Below are positions 1 to 5,917 of a stretch of DNA of 9,277 bases, piece after piece. How positions within the stretch are numbered: the first letter of the stretch is position 1; each line of letters starts with the position of its first letter. The translations under genes and the position numbers were made by a program. This DNA is from CAYLHQ01 sp964628935 (GTDB lineage Bacteria; Acidobacteriota; Polarisedimenticolia; Polarisedimenticolales; DASRJG01): NCBI GenBank assembly GCA_964628935.1, contig CAZVOE010000125.1, positions 1-9,277 on the forward strand, written 5' to 3'. The notes under the pieces are model-generated. The model worked only from the letters and a program-made list of their open reading frames with translations. It made no database searches and had not been told where the DNA came from.

Positions 1-813
1 GGCGCGGCCTTCGCACAGACCGTGTACGGAATCGAAATCTGGAGCGGCCTGAGGCGCGCGCGCGCAGCCGCCCTTCGCGCCGCGGACGGCGTGGTCGCCG
101 ACTGCCACAACACGGCGGAGTACGCGGCCCGCGAGGGGCTCGCTGCGCGGGCCCCGGCCGTGATCTGGGACTGCGTCGACCTCGAGCGGTTCCGCCCCGG
201 CGAGCCCGACCCGTCCGTGCTCGAGGGGTACGGAATTCCCCGCGGGGAGCGGTTCCGGATCCTCTTCCTCGGGCGGATCGCCTCCGATGCGCGGTACAAA
301 GGGACCGAGCGCCTGCTGCGCCTCCTGGCGCAGCTCCCGGCGGAGCGTTTCGAGGGGGTGTTTGCGGGCCGAGGGAACGACGTGGAGTTCCTCCGATCGC
401 GCGCTCGCGCTCTGGGGATCTCCGAGCGCGTCCGGTTTCCCGGCGCGATCCACGAGGCCCACATGGCGGACGTGTATCGCTCCGGGGACGCCTTCTACCT
501 CACGAGCGAGGCGGGTCCGGGGATGGGGGAGGGACTTCCGCTCACGCCGATCGAGGCGATGGCGTGCGGCACGCCGGTTCTCGTCGGAGACCGGGACGGC
601 AGCCGCGAGATCCTCGACGGCGAGGGAGGATGGGTCGGCGCGCCGGAGGACCTTCGGGGTCAGGCGGGGTATCTCCTCTCGCTCGCCGCGGACCCCTCGA
701 CGCATCGACGGGCGCGCGCGGCCGCCCGTTCGCGGGCGGAGGCGGCGTTCGGATTCGAACGGTTTCGCGAGGAGACCTGCCGCTTCCTCCGCACGGTCGC
801 GGGGGGCCGCTAG
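1..813 (+). CDS. Glycosyltransferase family 4 (GT-B), 5' truncated by the window edge
   Basis: This is the C-terminal 270 residues of a GT4-type retaining glycosyltransferase, which transfers a sugar from a nucleotide donor to a growing glycan at the cytoplasmic face of the inner membrane. The frame is open from base 1. The GTG at 22 is internal, because GT4 proteins are usually 350-420 residues and about 100 N-terminal residues (acceptor-side domain) are missing. Visible marks are a linker into the donor domain (ILFLGRI near residue 89), YKGTERLL near 99, and the donor-site segment GEGLPLTPIEAMACGTPV. In that segment the EX7E pair falls at window residues 177 and 185. GT4 fold and class are clear; donor and acceptor sugars cannot be read from it. 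The stop lies 3 bp before the asnB-like start, so the two genes are co-transcribed. Confidence 0.9.
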   Translation, partial: GAAFAQTVYGIEIWSGLRRARAAALRAADGVVADCHNTAEYAAREGLAARAPAVIWDCVDLERFRPGEPDPSVLEGYGIPRGERFRILFLGRIASDARYKGTERLLRLLAQLPAERFEGVFAGRGNDVEFLRSRARALGISERVRFPGAIHEAHMADVYRSGDAFYLTSEAGPGMGEGLPLTPIEAMACGTPVLVGDRDGSREILDGEGGWVGAPEDLRGQAGYLLSLAADPSTHRRARAAARSRAEAAFGFERFREETCRFLRTVAGGR

Positions 814-816
814 GCG

Positions 817-2625
817 ATGTGCGGGATCTGCGGGAGCGTGCGCGTCCGCGCGTCGGCCCCACCGGTCGACCGCGACGAGATCCTCCGCGTCCGCGACGCG
901 ATGGCGCATCGCGGTCCGGACGGTGCCGGCGCGTGGTTCTCCGCGGACGGAGAGGCCGGTCTCGGACATCGCCGGCTCGCGATCTTGGACCTCTCCGAGG
1001 CGGGAGCGCAGCCGATGGCGAGCGCCGACGGCCGATACCGGATCGTGTTCAACGGCGAGATCTACAACTTCCGGGAGCTCCGGGCGAGCCTCGAGGACCG
1101 GGGCGCGAGGTTCCGGACGCGGTCGGACACCGAAGTCGTCCTCGCGCTCTACGGATCCGAGGGCGCCGCGGGGTTCGCCCGGCTCCGCGGGATGTTCGCG
1201 CTCGCGATCTGGGACGAAGCGGAGCGGAGCGTCGTTCTCGCGCGCGACCCGTACGGGATCAAGCCGCTCTACGTCGCGACGAGCGACGGGACGTTCCGCT
1301 TCGCGTCCCAACTCAAGGCCCTCGAGATCTCCGGACGGATCGCGCGAGGGGTGGAGCCCGCGGCCGCGGTGGGCTTCCTTCTCTGGGGCTCGGTCCCGGA
1401 GCCGTGGACGCTCCGGCGCGGCGTTCGCGCCCTCCCGCCCGGACACTTCCTCCGGGCCGGACCGGACGGCGTCGGAGAGCCCGCTCCGTTCGTCCGGCTC
1501 GCGCGCGGCGATGCGTCCCCGGAGCGGACGAGCGTCGCCTCCGCCCTCGAGCGGTCGGTCCGTCACCATCTCGTCTCCGACGTCCCGGTCGCGATCTTCC
1601 TCTCCGCGGGCCTCGACTCCGGGATCATCGCGGCTCTCGCGCGGCGGGCGTCCCCGGAGCCCCCGACGACGATCACCCTCGCCTTCGAGGAGTTCCGGGG
1701 AACGCCGCGCGACGAGGCCCCGCTCGCCGCCCGGGTGGCGGCCGCACTCGGGACGCGTCACGTCGAGCGGACCCTCGGCCGCGGCGACTTCCTCGGGCTG
1801 TGGGAACGGGCGCTGGCCGCCATGGACCAGCCGAGCATCGACGGGTTCAACACGTACGTCGTCAGCGGCGCCGCGCGCGATCTCGGCTTCAAGGTCGTCC
1901 TGTCGGGGCTCGGAGGAGACGAACTGTTCGGGAGCTACGCGTCGTTCCGCGACGTGCCCCGCTGGGCCCGTCGGGTTCGGCGGCTCCGGCGGGTTCCGGG
2001 GATGCGCGCGCTGTGGCCCCCGCTCTCGAGGCTCGTTCCCTCGAAGCCCAAGCTCGCCGCGATGCTCGAAACGGGGGGGAGCCTCCTCGGGGCCTACGCG
2101 CTGCGCCGGGGCCTCTTCCTTCCGGCGGAAGTCGCGAGGCTGCTCCCCGAGGACTTCGCCCGGGAGGGGCTCTCGGCCCTCGACCGTTCCCCGCCGCTCG
2201 AGGCCGCGCTCCGCGCCCAGGGGATCGCGATCGAGGCGATCGAGGACGACCCGTGGAGGGCGGTGCACTGGATGGAGTCGCTCCAATACATGAGGAACCA
2301 GCTCCTCCGCGATGCGGACTGGGCCTCGATGGCCCACTCGCTCGAGTTGCGCGTTCCGTTCGTGGACGCGTTCCTGAGAGGCGAGATCGAGTCCCTCGGT
2401 TTCGAACCGGCCCGTTCGGGCGGGAAGGCGGCGGTCGCTCGCGCGGTCGCCCCGGAACTCCCGGACGAGGTCTTCCGGCGCCCGAAAACCGGTTTCGGCA
2501 TTCCCGTCATGACGTGGCTCGATCCGGGGGGCGGAGCGGGCGCGTCGCTCGGCGCCGATTCGCGGAAGCTCGCGCTCCTCGTCCTCGAGTCGTTCGCCGA
2601 GGGACTCGTCCGGGCGAGGCCATGA
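817..2625 (+). CDS. asnB: AsnB-like glutamine-dependent amidotransferase (asparagine synthase family)
   Basis: This 602-residue, full-length class II amidotransferase has two domains. The N-terminal glutaminase has the Cys2 nucleophile exposed after Met removal (MCGICG), HRGPDG at 31-36 and NGEIYN at 79-84; it releases ammonia from glutamine. The C-terminal synthetase has a PP-loop at 263-268 reading SAGLDS (the commonest form is SGGLDS), SGLGGDELFG at 363-372, a RDADWASMAHSLELRVPF block starting at 498, and KTGFGIP from 557; it activates a carboxylate with ATP. The start is fixed because Cys2 must follow Met1. The gene sits 3 bp after a GT4 gene and overlaps the next gene by ATGA. This glycan setting suggests a role like the AsnB-like enzymes WbpS (Pseudomonas O6) and WbtH (Francisella), implicated in amidating uronic acids, rather than free asparagine synthesis. 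Family is certain; substrate is inferred. Confidence 0.93.
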   Translation: MCGICGSVRVRASAPPVDRDEILRVRDAMAHRGPDGAGAWFSADGEAGLGHRRLAILDLSEAGAQPMASADGRYRIVFNGEIYNFRELRASLEDRGARFRTRSDTEVVLALYGSEGAAGFARLRGMFALAIWDEAERSVVLARDPYGIKPLYVATSDGTFRFASQLKALEISGRIARGVEPAAAVGFLLWGSVPEPWTLRRGVRALPPGHFLRAGPDGVGEPAPFVRLARGDASPERTSVASALERSVRHHLVSDVPVAIFLSAGLDSGIIAALARRASPEPPTTITLAFEEFRGTPRDEAPLAARVAAALGTRHVERTLGRGDFLGLWERALAAMDQPSIDGFNTYVVSGAARDLGFKVVLSGLGGDELFGSYASFRDVPRWARRVRRLRRVPGMRALWPPLSRLVPSKPKLAAMLETGGSLLGAYALRRGLFLPAEVARLLPEDFAREGLSALDRSPPLEAALRAQGIAIEAIEDDPWRAVHWMESLQYMRNQLLRDADWASMAHSLELRVPFVDAFLRGEIESLGFEPARSGGKAAVARAVAPELPDEVFRRPKTGFGIPVMTWLDPGGGAGASLGADSRKLALLVLESFAEGLVRARP

Positions 2626-3059
2626 AGATCGCGCTCGTTTCGTCGGTGGGGGGGCACCTCACCGAGCTCGTGCAACTCCTGCCGGCCCTCCGGGAGCACG
2701 ACCTGTTCTGGGTCCTGAACGATCGGTCCCCCGCGCTCCCGGACGGAGCGCGCGCGTACCGGATCGTCCACGCGGAGCGGAGTCCCCTCGTGCTGTGGAA
2801 CTCCGTCGAGTGCGCCGCGATCTTCGCGCGGGAGCGCCCCGACGCCATGATCTCGGCGGGAGCGAGCCCGGCCGTCAGCGCCGCCGTCGTCGCCCGACTC
2901 GCCGGAATCCCGGTCGTGTACATCGAGCCGATCTCGCAGATTCGGGAGCCGTCGCTCACCGGGAAACTCATGCGATTCCTCGCGACGGAGGGCTACGTCC
3001 AGCACGAGCGGCTCCTTTCGAAACTTCCGCGGTTCCGGTACGTGGGGAGGCTCGGGTGA
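2622..3059 (+). CDS. Alg14-like (PssD/EpsE/Cps14F-type) glycosyltransferase subunit
   Basis: This 145-residue protein matches the bacterial Alg14-like family, the N-terminal half of a split GT-B enzyme. It anchors and activates an Alg13-like partner at the inner membrane during exopolysaccharide or capsule repeat-unit assembly. Visible marks are an initial beta strand and loop MKIALVSSVGGHLTE (GGH at 10-12), ISAGASPAV at 77-85, and a hydrophobic stretch ending VVYIEPISQIREPSLTGK (98-115), typical of this family. No separate N-terminal membrane anchor is evident, as in several bacterial members. The ATG overlaps the asnB-like stop (ATGA), and the family's GGHLTE motif right after it supports the start. 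The stop overlaps the GTG of the Alg13-like gene (GTGA), which would give balanced synthesis of the two subunits. The sugar transferred cannot be determined. Confidence 0.85.
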   Translation: MKIALVSSVGGHLTELVQLLPALREHDLFWVLNDRSPALPDGARAYRIVHAERSPLVLWNSVECAAIFARERPDAMISAGASPAVSAAVVARLAGIPVVYIEPISQIREPSLTGKLMRFLATEGYVQHERLLSKLPRFRYVGRLG

Positions 3060-3616
3060 GAGTCGTGGCCGTCGTCGGGACGATGCGGTTCCCTCGGCTC
3101 CTCGCCCTGCTGGGCGAGCTGAAACGCGTCCGGCCCGAACTCTCGATCTGGGCCCAGCATGCGGGGGGCGGCCTCGCTGCGGGGATCGACGGAGCCCCCT
3201 TCGAGCCGCGTGAAAGACTGATCGAGAGGATGCGCGCCGCCGACGCCGTCGTTTGCCACGGGGGATCGGGAACGGTGCGGGACGCGATCCTGGCGGGGCA
3301 CACGCCGGTCGTCGTGCCGAGGCGCTCGCGGCTCGGGGAACACGTGAACGACCACCAGTTCGAGATTCGGGACGCCTTCGCCGGGGAGATCCGGTTCGTA
3401 CCGGAGCCGGACCCCGAAGTTCTCTGGGAAGCCCTGTGCGACGCCTCCGCGCGTCGGCGCCCGACCGGCGGGAGGGCCCAAGGAGCGCTCTCAGCGGAGA
3501 TCGCCGCGTGGCTCCGCGGGATCCGACCCCCCCGGCGGGCTCGGCTCGTGTGGGCGAGCCTCCGCGCGGCTCTTTTCTGGTGCCCGATTCGAGGCGGATC
3601 GCGCGGCAGCGCGTAG
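3056..3616 (+). CDS. Alg13-like (PssE/EpsF/Cps14G-type) glycosyltransferase catalytic subunit
   Basis: This 186-residue GT28 C-terminal-domain protein is the donor-binding partner of the preceding Alg14-like gene. The core shows VVGT at 6-9, the nucleotide-sugar loop CHGGSGTVRDAI with H68-GGSGT73, PVVVPRRSRLGEHVNDHQ at 84-101, and a final helix before residue 150. The start is the GTG at 3056, overlapping the upstream stop. It places the first beta strand VRVVAVVGT at the usual N-terminus, and longer readings would run through the Alg14-like gene in another frame. The first strand carries TMRFPRL rather than the common THEQQFDRL type, so the N-terminal loop is divergent. The last 35 or so residues are Arg-rich and unlike the family core, and they run to within 4 bp of the converging plsC stop. 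The catalytic pair assignment is firm; linkage and donor are unknown. Confidence 0.85.
   Translation: MRVVAVVGTMRFPRLLALLGELKRVRPELSIWAQHAGGGLAAGIDGAPFEPRERLIERMRAADAVVCHGGSGTVRDAILAGHTPVVVPRRSRLGEHVNDHQFEIRDAFAGEIRFVPEPDPEVLWEALCDASARRRPTGGRAQGALSAEIAAWLRGIRPPRRARLVWASLRAALFWCPIRGGSRGSA
3556..3576 (+). terminator. Possible weak intrinsic terminator inside the 3' end of the Alg13-like gene
   Basis: GAGCC (3556-3560) pairs perfectly with GGCTC (3568-3572) across a 7-nt loop and is followed at once by TTTT. The stem is only 5 bp and the T run only 4, so this is a weak candidate. It is one of the few T runs in this GC-rich region, and it sits where the left operon must end before running into convergent plsC. 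It lies about 40 bp upstream of the stop codon, which is unusual for a working terminator. Confidence 0.25.
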
Positions 3617-3620
3617 GGGG

Positions 3621-4334
3621 TCAGGCGACGACCGGCCGCAAGGAGAGCCGGGAGACGGCATCGTGGGCCCGATCGAGCAAGGCGCCGACGGACGCGGCCG
3701 ACTCGCCGTCCGCCCGGAGCGGGTCGCCGAACCGCACCGCGATCGTTCCGGGACGGGCCACGAGGCCACCGGGCGGCATCAACGACCACGACCCGACCAC
3801 CGCGACCGGGACCACGGGGCAGCCGGTCTGCGCCGCGAGATGGAACGGCCCTTTCTTGAACGGGAGGAGTCTCCCGTCCCGGCTGCGGGTCCCCTCGGCG
3901 AACATCAAGATGGGGTTTCCCGCGCGAAGCCAGGCCTGGGCCGCGTCGAGGCTCCGGATCGCCTTCTCTCGATCGCCCCGGTCGATCGCGATGAAGCCGG
4001 CGGAACGCATGGCGCGGCCGAAGATCGGGATCCGGAAGAGCGAAGCCTTCGCGACGATCCGTGTCGAGACGGGCAGGACCATCGCGAGCGCCCAGATGTC
4101 CAGGTTCGACTGGTGGTTCGAGACGAAGATGCAGGGGAGCCGGCGCTCGAGGTTCTCCTGCCCGGAATACTCGACCCGGCACCCGGCCGCGAGGAGGTGG
4201 AGACGCGACCAGGTCCTGCCGATCCGGAAGCAGAGATGCCGCCCCGGGAGGACGATTTCCCCGACGATCGCCGCCGTGCCGAGCACGGCGGTCGCGAACA
4301 CGAAGACGAACAATACGACGAGGCCGCGGAACAC
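3621..4334 (-). CDS. plsC: 1-acyl-sn-glycerol-3-phosphate acyltransferase (PlsC family)
   Basis: This 237-residue membrane acyltransferase belongs to the LPLAT family, which acylates lysophosphatidic acid to phosphatidic acid at the inner membrane. The N-terminus is a hydrophobic helix (about 4-29). Block I is NHQSNLD with H74 and D79 (the catalytic HX4D). The acceptor-binding block is FAEGTRS with E147-G-T-R, followed by KKGPF near 160-164 and VPVAVVG at 175-181. Length is typical. The start is a GTG at 4334 with no Shine-Dalgarno, but a TATACT box lies just upstream, so the mRNA may be leaderless. It is divergent from mlaE and convergent with the glycan operon. PlsC-like genes near MCE transporters make sense as partners in outer-membrane lipid supply. 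A related acyl acceptor (for example a lysophospholipid or ornithine lipid) cannot be excluded. Confidence 0.92.
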   Translation of the reverse strand: MFRGLVVLFVFVFATAVLGTAAIVGEIVLPGRHLCFRIGRTWSRLHLLAAGCRVEYSGQENLERRLPCIFVSNHQSNLDIWALAMVLPVSTRIVAKASLFRIPIFGRAMRSAGFIAIDRGDREKAIRSLDAAQAWLRAGNPILMFAEGTRSRDGRLLPFKKGPFHLAAQTGCPVVPVAVVGSWSLMPPGGLVARPGTIAVRFGDPLRADGESAASVGALLDRAHDAVSRLSLRPVVA

Positions 4335-4342
4335 GGGAGGGC

Positions 4343-4348
4343 AGTATA
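4343..4348 (-). promoter_or_regulatory. -10 box (TATACT) for plsC, probable leaderless start
   Basis: Read on the minus strand, the hexamer is TATACT, one mismatch from the sigma-70 consensus and conspicuous in such GC-rich DNA. Standard spacing puts transcription start near 4336, about 2 nt before the GTG start codon. The sequence just before the GTG (CCCTCCC on the minus strand) cannot act as a Shine-Dalgarno. No convincing -35 hexamer is visible at 16-18 bp. Confidence 0.5.
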
Positions 4349-4360
4349 GCGCCCGGCGCT
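4348..4360. repeat. Perfect dyad between divergent promoters (operator candidate)
   Basis: AGCGCC (4348-4353), a single C, then GGCGCT (4355-4360) form a perfect 13-bp inverted repeat. One end shares a base with the plsC -10 box and the other shares the first T of the mlaE -35 box. The placement suits a protein that blocks or activates both promoters. GC-only palindromes arise easily in such DNA, so this is a candidate only. Confidence 0.35.
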
Positions 4361-4389
4361 TGACCCCGGCGGAAGACGGACCCTATCCT
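4360..4389 (+). promoter_or_regulatory. Sigma-70-like promoter for the mlaEFD operon
   Basis: The -35 is TTGACC (4360-4365) and the -10 is TATCCT (4384-4389), with an 18-bp spacer; both are close to the TTGACA/TATAAT consensus. The predicted transcription start is near 4396, leaving about 5 nt before the mlaE ATG at 4401. No Shine-Dalgarno is present, so the transcript is probably near-leaderless. Confidence 0.6.
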
Positions 4390-4400
4390 CCCGCCGTCGC

Positions 4401-5156
4401 ATGCCGCCCTTTCTCCGAAGCACCCTCGAGGACCTCGGCGGGATGGTCGCGCTCACGGCGGAGACGCTCCGTCAGGGCTTGCGCAGGCCGTTCGAGGTCG
4501 ACCTGTGGATGCAACAGATGCTCCACCTCGGCGTCGGTTCGCTCACGATCACGAACGTCACCTTGCTGTTCACCGGGATGGTGCTCGCCGTGCAAACCGC
4601 CTACTCGCTCTCGGCGTACGGCGGCACGACGTTCGTGGGCGATCTCCTCGCCCTCGCGGTCGTCCGCGAGCTCGGCCCGGTGTTGACGGCGCTCATGCTC
4701 GCGGGCCGGGTCGGTGCCGGGATCACCGCCGAGCTCGGCTCGATGGCGGTCACGGAGCAGGTCGACGCGATCCGAGCGCTCGGGGCGAGCCCCGTCAAGA
4801 AGCTCGTGGTTCCGCGGGTCGGGACCCTCCTCGTGGCGGCCCCGATGCTCACGATCCTCGCCGACGCGATGGGACTCTTCGGGGGGCTCGCGATGGCCGT
4901 CTACGACGTGGGACAGAGCGGAGCCTACTTCATGAGCCACGTCCTCGGCGCCCTCTCGCTCCAGGACCTCGCGAGCGGGCTCGGGAAAACGGTGTTCTTC
5001 GGTCTCTTCATCGGGATCATCGCTTGCTTCAACGGGATCCGGGCCACCGGCGGAGCCGACGGCGTCGGCCAGGCCACGACCCGGACGGTCGTGACCGCGT
5101 CGATCTCCGTGATCATCTCCGACTTCTTCCTGACGAAATTCTTCCTCCTTTTTTGA
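4401..5156 (+). CDS. mlaE: MlaE-type ABC transporter permease (phospholipid/MCE transport)
   Basis: This 251-residue inner-membrane permease of the MlaE (YrbE) family forms the membrane core of the MCE lipid transporter, between the MlaF ATPase in the cytoplasm and the MlaD ring in the periplasm. The first 40 residues resemble the family's amphipathic interfacial helix. Hydrophobic segments follow at about 47-68 and 80-104, then near 133-158 and 190-210, with one at the C-terminus. The family signature block spans 89-128, with RELGPVLTALMLAGR, GAGITAELG and EQVDAIRALG. Length matches typical MlaE, with no fused STAS domain. The ATG lies about 5 nt after the predicted transcription start. It is the first gene of mlaEFD, and the mlaF start lies 8 bp after its stop. 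The family call is secure; transport direction is not readable. Confidence 0.95.
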   Translation: MPPFLRSTLEDLGGMVALTAETLRQGLRRPFEVDLWMQQMLHLGVGSLTITNVTLLFTGMVLAVQTAYSLSAYGGTTFVGDLLALAVVRELGPVLTALMLAGRVGAGITAELGSMAVTEQVDAIRALGASPVKKLVVPRVGTLLVAAPMLTILADAMGLFGGLAMAVYDVGQSGAYFMSHVLGALSLQDLASGLGKTVFFGLFIGIIACFNGIRATGGADGVGQATTRTVVTASISVIISDFFLTKFFLLF

Positions 5157-5164
5157 GGGCGCCG

Positions 5165-5917
5165 ATGGGAGACCCCTTCCTCCGCTTCGTCGACGTCCAC
5201 AGGTCCTTCGGGAGCAACCGCGTCCTCCGGGGGGTGAATCTCGAGGTGGAGCGCGGGGACTCGATCGTCATCCTCGGCGGCAGCGGCTCGGGGAAGTCGG
5301 TCCTCCTCCGGCACGCGATCGGGCTCCAGCGCCCCGATTCCGGGGAGGTCTGGGTCGACGGGACCGAGATTTCTGGGCTCGACGAGGACGAACTGCAGGA
5401 GTGCAGGAAAAAGGTCGGCATGCTGTTCCAGGCCGGGGCCCTCTTCGACTCGATGACCGTCATGGACAACGTCGCCTTCGCCCTCCGGGAGCACACCGCT
5501 CTCGGCGAGGCCGAGATCGCGGCGCGGGTGCGCGAGGTCCTCGCCCTCGTCGAGCTCGAGGGGGTCGAGGAGCAGATGCCCGCCGACCTCTCGGGGGGGA
5601 TGCGCAAGCGGGTCGCGCTCGCAAGGGCGATCGCGATCGCGCCGCGCTGCCTGCTCTACGACGAGCCGACGACCGGCCTCGACCCGATCACGGCGGGAAC
5701 GATCAACCGGCTCATCCGTTCGCTCCAGAAGCGGTTGGGGGTAACCTCCGTCGTCGTGACCCACGACATCGACTCGGCTTTCGCCGTGGCCGACCGCGTC
5801 GCCTTCCTCTACGAAGGGCGCATCGAGTTCCACGGCACCACCGCCGAGGCCCGGGCCTCCGACCACCCGCGCCTCCGGGCGTTTCTCTCGGGAGGGAACC
5901 ATGGCGAAGTACCGTAG
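5165..5917 (+). CDS. mlaF: MlaF-type ABC transporter ATP-binding protein
   Basis: This 250-residue nucleotide-binding domain powers the MlaE/MlaD lipid transporter. All ABC motifs are intact: Walker A GGSGSGKS (38-45), Q-loop Q89 in LFQAGALFDSMTV, signature LSGGMRKR (142-149), Walker B CLLYDEP with E167 and the D-loop at GLDP (171-174), and H-loop H200 in VVVTHD. The LFQAGALFDS segment and SGGM signature are characteristic of MlaF/MCE ATPases (MlaF, MkL, TGD3). The ATG at 5165 is preceded by GAGGG (5155-5159), which overlaps the mlaE stop codon, so translation is probably coupled. The end overlaps mlaD by 17 bp. The protein ends about 20 residues short of the longest MlaF proteins and lacks an extended C-terminal MlaB-interaction tail. 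No mlaB is seen nearby. Confidence 0.95.
   Translation: MGDPFLRFVDVHRSFGSNRVLRGVNLEVERGDSIVILGGSGSGKSVLLRHAIGLQRPDSGEVWVDGTEISGLDEDELQECRKKVGMLFQAGALFDSMTVMDNVAFALREHTALGEAEIAARVREVLALVELEGVEEQMPADLSGGMRKRVALARAIAIAPRCLLYDEPTTGLDPITAGTINRLIRSLQKRLGVTSVVVTHDIDSAFAVADRVAFLYEGRIEFHGTTAEARASDHPRLRAFLSGGNHGEVP
5891..5896 (+). promoter_or_regulatory. Strong Shine-Dalgarno deciding the mlaD start
   Basis: GGAGGG lies 4-5 nt before the ATG at 5901, inside the 3' end of mlaF. It fixes the 17-bp mlaF/mlaD overlap and makes this start preferable to downstream codons, because the membrane anchor begins right after it. Confidence 0.7.

Noticed and set aside
22..24. Translation start of the GT4 gene at the GTG at 22
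   Set aside because: The frame is open to base 1 and the protein would lack its whole N-terminal domain; the codon is internal.
287..2293. Long plus-strand open frame of 668 codons across the GT4 and asnB-like genes
   Set aside because: The product is Arg/Ser/Gly-rich with no family motifs, and the region is already coded by motif-rich proteins in another frame. Stop-poor shadow frames are expected at this GC content.
564..3059. Open frame of 831 codons ending in the Alg14-like protein, suggesting a giant fusion
   Set aside because: Only the part from 2622 has family motifs. The upstream part is an Arg/Pro-rich shadow of asnB, and the ATGA overlap gives a natural start.
2968..4182. Minus-strand open frame of 404 codons across the Alg13-like and plsC genes
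   Set aside because: It is an Arg/Pro-rich composition artefact in a different frame from plsC and carries no recognisable motifs.
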